Assembly: GCA_026075535.2 (NCBI GenBank)
Contig: AP026547.1
Coordinates: 620,001-684,000 of the forward strand
Direction: 5' to 3'
DNA from: Tricholoma matsutake
Lineage: Eukaryota > Basidiomycota > Agaricomycetes > Agaricales > Tricholomataceae
DNA length: 64,000 nt
The position numbers were made by a program, and so were the translations under genes. Under the pieces are notes generated by a model. The model searched no databases. It was not told the DNA's origin and saw only the letters and a program-made list of their open reading frames with translations. Shown here in pieces: positions 11,390 to 21,428 of this stretch (positions are counted from its first letter, which is position 1; the number at the start of each line of letters is the position of its first letter).

Positions 11390-11763
11390 ATGCCTCGCAA
11401 GAAGCCTCCTGTCCCAGTGTGAATGTATTACTCCATGGATGTAAAGCGGCGTGTCATCCATCAAGCATACACATATAACACATTGCACAAGCGCTCCAAA
11501 GATATTGCAACATGCCTCTACGGGTTGTACAATGTGTGAAGAAGACATGGCAAGAAGTTGGAGAAGTTTGTAGGGATAGAAAGTACATGGGGAGAACACA
11601 CTTCGGGCTATCCTCTGACTATATGTCTCAGTTCATGTTCGAACACACTCCTGATCTATACCTAGATGAAATACAGGAACAATTACATGAGCAGCATGAC
11701 ATATCTGTATCCCTGGCCGCTATCTCTCGGACTCTCAAAAGACTCGGAATGAGCTCAAAGAAG
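11390..11763 (+). pseudogene. Tc1/mariner-like transposase, N-terminal HTH part only
   Basis: It starts MPRKKPPVPV, meets a stop, then resumes at MDVKRRVIHQAYTYNTLHKR. A frameshift near 11515 leads into VKKTWQEVGEVCRDRK and DLYLDEIQEQLHEQHDISVS...ISRTLKRLGMSSKK. The last part is the recognition helix region of IS630/Tc1 transposases (PxLYLDEIQ...VSxxTISRTLxRLGxTxKK). Sequence after AAGAAG (a possible splice donor at 11764) no longer matches a transposase, so the DDE nuclease domain has been lost. One stop and one frameshift mark it as dead. Confidence 0.85.
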
Positions 11764-11779
11764 GTGCGTAGTATTCGTT

Positions 11780-12176
11780 CTCTACTTGTATGTACTGCAT
11801 CTTCCAGGCTTCTTGCGATGTTTTGCAGATGGTGCTGCTGCGATGACAACTGGTGAATCCGACAGATCGATGTCAGATGACACACCTGGAGCGCTCAGTT
11901 CCTCGATCCTCTCATCATCGGCTGGCTGAGACAGATTCTTGCGCATCTTTTTTGGTGGAGGGGCTTCAGAGATTAATGAGACCGGGGCTGGTGTCCAGTT
12001 GTCGCCTCATGTGGCTCAGGCTCGAAGTTTGCTGTAGGATCAGCCGTTACCTCATCTGCTGAGTCGTCCAAGTGATCAGCAACAACGCGCTTTGACAACG
12101 GACGAGCTGGCAGCGTGATTTTGAGCACAGAATTTAGCCTCATACGCTTCTCGACACCTGCTGGATGGTCATCCAT
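11780..12176 (-). pseudogene. unidentified minus-strand frame captured inside the mariner element
   Basis: From the ATG at 12176 a coding-like frame (MDDHPAGVEKRMRLNSVLK, ITLPARPLSKRVVADHL) runs left, shifts frame near 11995, and continues as PAPVSLISEAPPPKKMRKNL to a Lys-rich end (AKHRKK). It is rich in Pro, Asp and Lys, like a nuclear low-complexity region. It is on the strand opposite to the transposase and replaces the DDE region. It could be a captured host exon or an unusual second ORF of the element; I cannot tell which. Confidence 0.4.
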
Positions 12177-12419
12177 AGAGGTAGAAGAATAGGGAGTAGC
12201 GAAATTCGACCGCCCAAACCATCATTCCGAAAATTTACATTTTGATCACTTTGATGGTACAGTCTTATAGTGCACATCGAAGGGACTCTAAATATGCTAT
12301 TCTCGTAGCTACAGGTGCACTACTGAGTGAGCTACATGTCGATTACTATTTGAACCTAACTCCTGAGAATTTTTGAAAAAAAATCGGCTGCGCCCTAAGT
12401 TCCGCAAATGGCTGTAAGC

Positions 12420-12640
12420 AGTACCTTTAATGCCACAACGGCTTCTTCTAATGTAGCCTCAGGTTCTTGACTTGCGCTTCAAGGAATCAAGGTTCGCGTC
12501 TTCATCGATAGGTATGGAGACATTCCATATGTCAAGGCTGTTGGCGTCGATGCGATCAAATGCCACTTTCTTCCTTGATGGCTTTCCTGAGTGCCCCAAC
12601 ATCCTTGCCGGGATCAATTTCGACGACAGCAAAATGACTA
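12420..12640 (-). pseudogene. Crinkler-type ubiquitin-like header fragment
   Basis: The minus strand reads HFAVVEIDPGKDVGALRKAI, then after a one-base frameshift KVAFDRIDANSLDIWNVSIP and IDEDANLDSLKRK. This is the FxVxI...VGALRxAIK...F..IDAxxLDLWxVSIP signature of the N-terminal header of Crinkler (CRN) proteins. It is cut just before the mariner end. It is a third header besides the two in the neighbouring intact gene, so this is a small CRN cluster or the debris of a duplication. Confidence 0.75.
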
Positions 12641-12843
12641 ACCACTGGTTAGCTACCCACTGCCAGCCCCATGAGCCACTATGCACGTGGGGATGGATGT
12701 TTTTGATTACATACAATACATACTCTACGAAGTAGTTAGTACTGGTCCCCATAACCGGTCCTAACCAGTGTTAAAGCGCTAGTTTTAAAATTCAAGTCCG
12801 AGTCTCAACAATTGAGTGCCAAAATATATCAATTTCTACATAC

Positions 12844-15079
12844 TCAACATCTGGCATCCCTCTGTAATGCTTCAGACATAGCATCCATCATTTCGATGTC
12901 GTGTTCACAAGTAATGAGCATGCCATCCCGTGCTCCTTCAGGCCGCCATAGATCATCTCCATAATGAGTGTTCATTGGGTATCGAACCTTTCCACCCTCC
13001 CCTGCCCAGTCAAAATCAAGAAGAATGACGTGTCCGTTAGAAGAAACCATGACATTTGTGTCCCGGATGTCACCATGCACATAACCACGTTGATGAAGCT
13101 GGTCAACGACGGCTCGAATATTAGCCATAGGTATCAGAGATTGAGATTCATGGAGCATGTCATATCCTTCGATCAAAGTCATCACAACCATATACCATCC
13201 ACCAGGCATACTCTCAAAGCCCAGGAGCTTCGGCGCAGCATTAATCGAAGCACAATATTCATGCACCTCCTTTGAATACTGACGAACAAATTTGACACAA
13301 AGGTCAGAGCTGCCATCGCACAGTTTCGCACGAAAAATGAGTTTGGTGTTGTCCAAGTGAGAGCGATAAACAAAGGTTTGTTTCTTCGAATCCACAAGTG
13401 ATGTGAAAGATGTCGGATATGGGAACAGTTGCATGGGCTGGGGTTGTGATTGGTTTGGAGGAGAAGGTGGGTTACGGGTGTGATATTCGTCCTCGTAAAA
13501 ATGCTTGATACAATTAATGGCTCTCGTAGATGCTCCCAGTTGTCGCGCAGCCATCATCTTCAACCTTGTATCCGAAAAGTGGAAATGAAATGGTAGAACT
13601 GAGAGGATCTGTAGATTAGGGCGATTGTTCCAAGCTGCACCGGCGAAACATAGGTAGGGGCCTGGCATATAATTTGAGCTTAGTAAACAAGGAGTCAAGG
13701 ACAGCTGAGGGGAACGAACCAAAAACGAGCATAATCAGACACGGCAGCGAGGATTGCGAGTATTTAGGAGCCAGTTTCCGGGTAAACTCTAGATAATATA
13801 GCGCGGCTTGAAGGTACGGTTCAGCACCTGACCATCCCACATCGTTCTTGAATTCCGCGAGAAGCGTGACGAATCGTCCCGAGGTCATATCTCCATCCGT
13901 TTCGAAATTGCCAATCTTGGTTGGTCGGAGGTATATCCCGTACGATTCGAAGATATCGCGGATAGCGTTTGCGCGGGATTTTTCGTCTGCGTAGATGTGG
14001 GACATGGCTGTTTGCAACTTGAGCACGACGTCGTGGTCCTTTTTGTTTGGCTCGTAGTTATCGCAATCGTCAATGAATTCGCCGAATACGGGGTGGAGAA
14101 GCGTGACTGGTATTACATCACTGGCTGAGGAAGGGCGATTGCACGCTATTGCATGTGTATCACGATGTTGACGGCTGGAAAAGTCCGCTGTTTGCCCACC
14201 GGCGGAAGGGGACTTCTGAGGTGAGTTATTCAAGAATGTGGACCGTAGACCTTCTACCGTAGCCGTGCCGGCAGGAGCGTTGTACGAAGATGGAGGGACT
14301 CTGGTCAATCGTTGAACTAGCGTCGAATGAATACCCACCATCATTAACACTGGGGCAAAGCACGTACCAGGAGGCGCATAAACGACGATATGGAGGATGT
14401 TGACGGCAGGAGTTCCGTTTGGAAATACATCGGACAAAATTTCCGTCGGACGTAAAGCCCTTTCGTGAGGACGCTCTGCAAGTTTCTCTGAAAGATCATC
14501 ATCGATTTCAATGGAAACGTTCCATAGATCGAGTCTGTCGGCATCGATAGAATCGAATGTAGACTTCTTCTCATCTTTGATGGCCTTCCTTAGCATAGAG
14601 ACCTTCTTGTTTTTATCTATATCTACAGAAAATACGCGGGAGGGATCGTCGCCGAGCCGCAGGCAATTGAGTTGGAATAATGGGGGCCCATCGGATGCTT
14701 GCCAAAATCCTGTGTTAGATAACATATAAAACAAACGGAACTAGTAATGCTCACCCGCCTTGACGATCACATGTAGTGCTTCCTCTTCCAGACTCCCAAA
14801 CACAGAACTGAGCTTCTTCGCGCCTCTCAATGAATCCTCATTCGCCACTATCCAGTTCAGTTTCGTTTGGAAATCCCGTTTGTCTCCGTCCGTTGGAATG
14901 TTGTTAGCGTTCCATAGATCGAGTCTGTCGGCAGTAATGGAATCGAATGCAGGCTTCTTCTTCGCTTTGATGGCCTCCCTTAACACCGAGACATTCTCGT
15001 TGCTATCGATCTTTACGGAAAATACGCGAGAGGGATCGTCGCCGAAGACGCAACAATTAAGGCTGATGATCATTGACAT
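12844..15079 (-). CDS. Crinkler-like protein: two headers, REase-fold nuclease, kinase domain
   Basis: Exons 14755-15079, 14368-14709, 13720-14316 and 12844-13661 (introns 45, 51 and 58 bp, GT-AG) join in phase to 694 codons with no internal stop. Exon 1 is a CRN header (FGDDPSRVFSVKID...AFDSITADRLDLWN...ALHVIVKA). Exon 2 is a second header (LGDDPSRVFSVDID...FDSIDADRLDLWNVSIEID...LHIVVYAP). Exon 3 carries a PD-(D/E)XK-type core: ETDGDM, LLAEFKND, GAEPYLQAALYY. Exon 4 is kinase-like: LCVKF (ATP Lys), KEVHEY, YVHGDIRDTNVMV (HxD loop), LLDFDWAG (DFD metal site). Header-REase-kinase is a known CRN architecture, thought to act as nuclear effectors or in genome conflict; the function here is inferred. 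The start ATG at 15079 places the header at the very N-terminus. The 51-bp intron is in frame and could also be retained. Confidence 0.85.
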
Positions 15080-15245
15080 TAGAAGTGGATCGAGTGGCAC
15101 TACAGTGCGAGAAATCAAACAATTGAACGCCACGTGATGAGAAATGGAAAGACGATGACTGTAGGTACTGACAAGAACAATGCGGAAAACTGTGGGTATG
15201 ACGCTGCTTTGAAGGCCATCTGCTCGAGGCTACCTCGTAATCACC

Positions 15246-15906
15246 CACTACTGGGGCTGACCTGTGTTTCCCACAGAAACACAGCCTTAGAAACTTGTTT
15301 TGAGACTTCTGATGTGTATATCCTTTGGATATTCTTAATATGTATGTAAAAGAAATGTCAGGGAAATATTTTACATGTATCCAAGCTGTATCTGCAAGGA
15401 ACATAAAAGGTGTATTCTACAATGTTTCTTTCAGATCCCTTCTGGAAACATTTTTCATGTTCCCTTTGTGTAAGTTAAGGAAACACTTTTTATGTAATTA
15501 TGGCTGTATCTGCAGAAAACACTTGACATATATTTTATTATGTGTTTTCTATGGATACATGCAAAGAACAAAGGGGTTACCATGGCTACACATGTATCCC
15601 TAGGAAACACATAATAAAATTACATGTTAAATGTTTTCTGCAGATACAGGCATAATTACATAAAAAGTGTTTCTTTAACTTACACAAAGGGAACATGAAA
15701 ATGTTTCCAGAAGGGATCTGAAAGAAACATTGTAGAATACACCTTTTATGTTCCTTGCAGATACAGCTTAGATACATGTAAAATATTTCCCTGACATTTC
15801 TTTTACATACATATTAAGAATATCCAAAGGATATACACATCAGAAGTCTTAAAACAAGTTTCTAAGGCTGTGTTTCTGTGGGAAACACAGGTCAGCCCCA
15901 GTAGTG
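15246..15906. repeat. 660-bp near-perfect inverted repeat (fold-back element)
   Basis: The arms of about 310 bp (15246-15560 and 15592-15906) begin CACTACTGGGGCTGACCTGT and are complementary at roughly 95%, with a centre of about 30 bp around 15562-15591. It has no coding capacity. It would fold into one long hairpin if transcribed. No clear target duplication was found. It starts about 170 bp upstream of the Crinkler-like gene's ATG. Confidence 0.95.
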
Positions 15907-16162
15907 ACTGTCGCTTGCAATTATTCATAATCCAATGGTGACCTACTTGCAATGGATGTGTATCGTCGTAGGAACCAACGTCAATGCTAAAGACATGGAG
16001 ACCACCCAGGATGCCGAACTCATCAAATCACTTTATGATGCTATCGACATGGGCAACCCCCTGGGATGGTTTTACAAGTGCTGGTGATGTGCTATTGTAC
16101 GTTCTTTACTTTGTGAAGACTAAGCCCCTCTGATTTGCATTACATACGGAGAAGAGTGAGGG
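15907..16162. other. no complete gene
   Basis: A short plus-strand reading (METTQDAELIKSLYDAIDMG then a stop near 16087) looks like a genuine exon end of an unknown gene, perhaps the sequence into which the fold-back element landed. Confidence 0.3.
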
Positions 16163-17508
16163 TTGACACTACCTGCTTTACTTGACAATGTAATTTTTAC
16201 CCTCCTGTTGTCTCACAGTTCCTATCATTATAAAATACAGCTCCTCATTCCACCAAATCCTTTCATGTTTGAGTTCATGAAGGTTGAGGACTCGGACAGA
16301 TGCTCACAATCCCTTGAGATAATCTCCCTGATTCAGCAGATGCCCACATTAAAAGCCAACTGTCCATGCTCACCTTCGGTAATCAATATCTCCCTGCTAC
16401 ATGTGCTGCATCATGTTGCCAGCATACAGCACATGAAGTCTGCCCTGCACTGGGTTCCTTTCCAAAAGGTCATGCAGACGAAAGAAGAGAAAAATGAGGA
16501 CCTAGATCTCCTATGCCTATCTGACAGTAGTGATGATATTAAACCCATCCCATGCCGGGTTCACTTTCAAAAGATTATGCAGACTACAACAAAAGAAGAG
16601 GAAATTGAGGACCTTGATCTCCTATCTCTATCTGATGGCAGTGACAACATGAAGCCATTTGCAACACCCTCAAAACCTCAAGCCTCACTTATAATTGATC
16701 TCTGTTCACCTGATACAAAACCTGCTGTTACATGCAGCTCTGTCACTGAAGTGCCTGGGGTTGTTCATGTGGGCAGCACATATCCTTCATTGGAGGCTGC
16801 ACAAGACACCATTTATGCATGAGAACACCACCTGGGTCATGTCTGGCATAGAGGTCAGGGAGCTAAAAGTGGTGACAGTTCTCATAAGAAAATGACTTTT
16901 TGCTGTAATCATTATCATCATCCAACTCCAACACACTCCCGTTCAATCGACCCATGGGATCATCGTAGAGGGAAATCCATCAAGACTAATTGCATGGCTC
17001 ATGTCAATGTTAATTTGATCCAACACTCAACATTATGGCATGTTACTCTTGCTGAATGGAATCATAACCATGAGTGGGAGATTCCTGTCAGTGGTGCAAT
17101 CTGTTGACCACCAACACTTGAGCAATGAAAGGCTGTCACAGAGTTGGCAACCTCTTCTGGCAACTTCAGTCAGAAACAAATATCAAGTGTGCTCACTAGT
17201 TGTTTTTCTGAGACTCTGGAACCTCGCCAAATTGGCAACATAGTCACTAAGGTATGCCAAGAGGTGAGGGACATTGTTGCATCACTTGATGGAGACATAC
17301 CCACCATCATTGCAGGCCTTCAGAAAAAGATGGGTGAAGAACATGGTTGGAAATACCACCTCACGCTGAATGATTCACAGACTGTCACTGGCATATGGTG
17401 GCAGTCCCCGTGTCAAGCTGAGTTGACAAAACAGTTCAATGACATTCTCATCAATGACAACACCTACAATCAGAACAACAGTGGCTATCCCCTTAATGTT
17501 AGGGATGG
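16163..17508 (+). pseudogene. Mutator-like (MULE) transposase remnant with FAR1-type domain
   Basis: Residues ~90-180 of the first frame hold two tandem acidic repeats (each FQK.MQT...EDLDLL.LSD.SD) and then LIIDLCSPD. Next come STYPSLEAAQDTIYA, a frameshift near 16820, HHLGHVWHRGQGAKSGDSSH, TFCCNHYHH, GKSIKTNCMAHVNV and WHVTLAEWNHNHE, the Cys/His pattern of a FAR1/WRKY-GCM1-like finger. Another shift near 17105 leads to HGWKYHLTLNDSQTVTGIWW and FNDILINDNTYNQNNSGYPL, the start of the MULE catalytic domain. It is cut at about 17500, before the catalytic residues. MULE transposases excise and insert DNA; this copy is broken by frameshifts and truncation. Confidence 0.82.
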
Positions 17509-17680
17509 TAAGGCTCGGTTTGGTCCAGTTCTTTAAGGGATTTTGGAGAACCCAGAACCGGACTATTGGTTCAGTCTGTAGATTATAGCAAACCTTGGAC
17601 CAGACCATTGGTTCAGTTCAAAATGGTCAGGTTCTGGTTCTCAAGCGGTCCAAACCATGAACTGTACATAGTCTTAGATA
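17500..17680. repeat. GGTTTGGTCC/GGTCCAAACC inverted repeat block
   Basis: The block that cuts the MULE remnant contains ggtttggtcc (about 17518) and its complement ggtccaaacc (about 17648), with three ttggttcag words between. This looks like a small non-autonomous element. The left edge may be tagggatgg at 17501; the right edge is not resolved. Confidence 0.4.
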
Positions 17681-17856
17681 TGTATTAAAATGCCAGAAAA
17701 CAAACCATTACACATTAATCAAGTCAATACATGAGTTAGATATACAGCTAGGGATCAATAAGCTCAGGTAAGTCTTCATCATCCACCTCTTCAAGGGCTA
17801 GTTGGTTTGCAGTAGTGTTCGACAGTAAAAAGAGATAGACAGTAAGACAGACAAAG

Positions 17857-18022
17857 CCCACCCCAATAGTTTCAGTAGAGTCCAAAGCTGGCCCTGCCTA
17901 TTTCTACCAGGGTGAAGTGGAGAATGCATAGCAGTGTAATGCAGCAGCCCACTCCAACAGTTTCAGCAGAGTCCAAAGCCGGCCCCACCTACTCCTACTA
18001 GAGTGGAGTAGGGAACACATAA
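17857..18022 (+). repeat. tandem repeat, ~91-bp period
   Basis: Two diverged units start cccaccccaatagtttcagt (17857) and cccactccaacagtttcagc (17948) and share agagtccaaag and ggagtagg/ggtgaagtgg segments. Confidence 0.65.
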
Positions 18023-18263
18023 GGAACATCTAGAAAATGCATAAGGAACATGTAGAAGACTCACGGTTGCGTTTCCTGACCATGCATTCCTACCTGTGCA
18101 AGTGTGCGATCCATCCTGATGGACACATGGTCCGGAAAGTTGAAAGGTTGATGCACAATCGGGTGGATGGGAGGAACTTTTGTTTGTGTTTTGTTTTGTG
18201 TGTGGGTCGTCAAGCTGGCAGTTCTCTGGTTGTAGGCAATTCCCCAAGGCAAGGGTATGGCCC

Positions 18264-20115
18264 ATGGTTCCAGGGCTAAATGCGAAACTGGGAGAAGACA
18301 TGTCAGGGTGGTTGCCTGATCCTGCTGTGCAGGAACATCTCCTCAATCTGTATTTCACATACATACACTTCCTTTCCAGTTGTACACAAACCAGCCTTTT
18401 TCAAAGCAAAAAAAACAGGTAAGCATTCCCACATGCAATCAATCACCATCTCACTCTTCCCCACAGCATCGATAACCCACATACACCTGATGACATTCCT
18501 ACTTCCACCACCAGCACCTCTTCCCCCTTCCACCAATGCAGACACCGCATCCCTGCCCTCCTCCTCACAATGTATGCTCTTGCCGCCTGCTTCACACCCT
18601 CCCCACTCCCCATTCCCGCTCCCACTCCTCCAATGTGGACCACAGGTGATGAATACCTCGACCAAGCCCACATCCTCAACATCTCCTATGCAACCTCCTG
18701 TCCCACAACTTGCCAGGCCCTCTTGCTCCTGGGGTACCATGAGATCGGTATCGGTGCCATGGTGCAGGCATGGACGTATGTCAGGATGGCTATACACTGA
18801 TGATACTCAACCCGGGGAAACCACCAAAACAGCCAATGAGGCAACCAATGATATTTGCACAAGTCAGGAAGGGTGTGAGTCGTTCTGAATGTTCGCAGTC
18901 CAACCCATGGGAGGACAACTAGTTGGTACTAGTCGCAATGGTAGTTCCATAAGAGATGAAGGTGTTTGATGCAGTCTGATGGGGTGTCGATCGATATAGA
19001 GGATGATCGACGAGATCGACGGAGAATGAGTTTTATTGTCGATGGTCAAAGTGTGAATTCTGAGGACCTTTCGATAGGTCGATAGTATATGAAGGCTATG
19101 GCCGATGGCTAGGAAGTGTTGGAATGGTTGCTAGTGCTAATGATCAGAGGATCGAAGGAAGATCGAGGATGATGATGGTTGCAGAGGTTTCTCATTGATC
19201 AGGAAACTCATAGAAGCTTAGATTGTTTTAGAGAATAGATCAGATTCTTAGAACTTTATATGAGATGATAGGTGAAGACAATTTCTTTTTTTCCAAGTAG
19301 ATACTACAGAGTTTTATATGTTTTACAAGAAACTTCCTAAAATGGTATAAGAAACATGTGTAGAACATGAGGCAAAAGATATGAGTTAAGGCATGAGGCC
19401 AAAAAGGAGACTGGAATCTGAACAAGAAAGAGATATATCATATGATGAAAGAGTAATAAAGGGTATAGAACTAAAAAGGGACTGTCCTTTGTGTGGGTTC
19501 TGTATGTGATAGGGTGGAACGAGGCTGACCTACTATCAGCAGGTTTGAGCACAAGTTGGAATACTTCCTGGTGCATGGTATTCCACCATTTAGATAATGA
19601 ATGTGGCGCCCGATGTCGCTCGTAGTCTCTCAATATCGATTGATAATGCTTGACGATGGTCGACGATGTTTGATTGCAGTCATGGTTGGTTCGAAGTTGA
19701 TTGGGGATGTTTGATGGTCATTTAGAGGGATCTTAGGGGCTTTCAAGGTAGTCCTAAGGTTGTGCGATGTGGTTTCTCGGTACGATCAATGTCACTGGTG
19801 ATGTTTCAACATGGTCGATATGATATCGCGATCAATAGACTGGGTCGCGCTGCATCTGGGACATCGTAGGAGTTAGCCGATGTGATTAGAATGTGGTTAA
19901 AGTGGTGAATCGGCCTTTGAGCCAAGGAGACAACCTATCAATGCATGGCTCAGGATCTGGGGATGCACCGGAGTGCTGATGGGTGGGCTTGGGAAGAGCT
20001 TGGTGGGATGTTGTTTGGCATGTGGGAGCTGGAAGAGAGGAACAGGATTTGGTACACTTGTGTTATTATGGATAAGGATGTCTCGACGTATATTGGGAGA
20101 TCGTGTTGTTATTTT
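18264..20115 (+). pseudogene. fungal-specific Zn-cluster transcription factor, middle (Fungal_trans) part, interrupted
   Basis: Exon 18264-18418 reads GEDMSGWLPDPAVQEHLLNL, then a frameshift at IH/SF and FPVVHKPAFFKAKK. The intron is 18419-18466. Exon 18467-18797 reads HRIPALLLTMYALAAC...MWTTGDEYLDQA...PTTCQALLLLGYHEIGIGAM and AWTYVRMAI. Reading resumes at 19945: MAQDLGMHRSADGWAWEELG, ERNRIWYTCVIMDKDVSTYI and GR. This is the Fungal_trans regulatory domain of Zn2Cys6 transcription factors. The Zn cluster and C-terminus are missing. An insertion (18798-19943) and a frameshift inactivate it. The expected continuity (TYxxMAIRMAQDLGMHRS) shows the two halves were once one exon. Confidence 0.85.
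18798..19943. mobile_element. 1.15-kb insertion splitting the transcription-factor exon
   Basis: The segment separates MAI from RMAQDLGMH of a normally continuous exon. It contains no ORF of note but many TCGAT/GATCGA words at both ends (18985-19150 and 19635-19850). It could be a solo LTR or a non-autonomous element. TG...CA ends are possible (tgatgatactc...cctatca), but I could not confirm a target duplication. Confidence 0.55.
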
Positions 20116-20960
20116 CTTTCCAGAAGTGAGTTACTTTTTTTTTCATTTCTGCATCTTATGTGTGCTGTGTAGGTTCAAGTCCAATGTATGGTGATGCTCG
20201 AGCATTTTGCCACCTGCATTTTGCACTTTCCTCTAGCGAATCATAGGTTACATTTATAAAGCAGCACATATATCTTGAAATAAACTGCCTCGATAGTAAC
20301 ATTTTATTTTCTTTATCAGATTTTTGTCAGTGCATGTGCACAACACGCGACAGTGTACGATGGGCCTCCACTTGTCATCAGCTCAGTTTTGGGGGCCCTG
20401 AAACTAATTGTTTTTGCAGCCATTTTAGGATTTATGAGATTGTTGCCAAAACTTTGCATGCTAGCCATACTGAAACATGTACAGAGTTTTTTCCATTTCT
20501 TAGGGTTAGGGAGGTGTGTACTACTACCTACAGAAGAGTATGCGAGTTGTGAAGGACGACAGGCACTGGGTTATCCTAGTGCATCCTGTTTCGCTTTTAT
20601 AAGCTCTTCGGGTCCGATATCTCGCGCTGATAAGAATCAGCATGACAAACACTGAGGGTGATTTCAATCACGGCCTCAGCCATAAACAATAATCAGTCAT
20701 CTTTATTATAAAGAACGCTTACCGATCGCCGAATGGCTGATCAAGAATTTCTAAAAATAGAAAACTTTACCAAGCAAGCCAAAGCCGATGGGAGTTTCCT
20801 CTAAATATAGAAAGATAAGCAGATAAGGAAAATACTTATATACCGAGCCTAAGCAAGGCATATCTGTGCAATCCCGACTACCCCCCGCCGCCACAACAAA
20901 GTGGCATACAACGGTGAGCACTCCGACCCGCCCATTCCCGACGTCCCGACGCCGTAGGCT
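20116..20960. other. no supported gene
   Basis: There are short frames only. The sequence becomes GC-rich with CCG/CGAC words at 20875-20960, directly before the telomere-like repeats. Confidence 0.4.
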
Positions 20961-20972
20961 AACATAAACACC

Positions 20973-21104
20973 TTTAGGGTTCCTTTTTAGGGTTCCCGTT
21001 TAGGGTTTAGGGTTAGAGTTCAGGTTAGCTAAAGTACATTTAGTTATCCGGCTGATTTTTAATACGATTAAGCATTAAGACTCACGGTTAGGGTTTGGGT
21101 TAAC
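20973..21104 (+). repeat. telomere-like TTTAGGG(TT) units
   Basis: TTTAGGGTT occurs at 20973, 20986, 20999 and 21006, the last two in direct tandem, and ggttagggtttgggtta lies at 21086-21103. The units are interrupted (cct, ccc spacers), so this is an interstitial, degenerate tract, not an active chromosome end. Confidence 0.8.
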
Positions 21105-21428
21105 CACTTAAGCTATAAGTGATCCCCTAGGAATCAGTGTGCGAAAAATTACTTTGTACAGTGTCCGTGAGACAATTGTTTATTTGTCTATAAGAACTAT
21201 GTTATCATTATTGGTTAGCAGCCGCTTACTGCGTTGGCAAATGGTAGGGCGCTTACCCTACTAACGTCAACGCGTCTGAATCTTGAAACTTCACAGGGTC
21301 TACCATACTACCATCTTCCCTAAGACGCTTAGGTACTAGGAGTAGCTTACCCGAGGGCAGTTTACCACAGTGAGTGTAACAAGACCGTCTCCCTCTTGGG
21401 GTTGCGGGTCCATACCTTTACCGTCTGT

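Larger units (their letters stand above)
11129..12414 (+). mobile_element. Tc1/mariner-type element with ~137-bp inverted repeats, deletion derivative
   Basis: The ends CAGCCATTTGCGGAACTTAG and its complement lie next to TA dinucleotides (11127-11128 and 12415-12416), the Tc1/mariner target. The inverted repeats run about 137 bp at roughly 95% identity and include a copy of the ctcaggagttaggttc word. The interior holds only the transposase helix-turn-helix part (plus strand) and an unrelated minus-strand frame. The DDE catalytic region is absent, so the element is non-autonomous. Confidence 0.92.

Noticed and set aside
11168..11599. 143-codon minus-strand frame across the mariner left end
   Set aside because: It overlaps the inverted repeat and the transposase HTH on the other strand.
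18180..18888. Single 200-codon frame read as one proline-rich protein
   Set aside because: Two other frames over the same bases give clear Fungal_trans exons separated by an intron.
20600..20700. Possible hammerhead ribozyme (ctgataag...gacaaac) near the Penelope-like element
   Set aside because: Penelope-like elements can carry hammerheads, but the core here departs from CUGAUGA/GAAA and no stems close.
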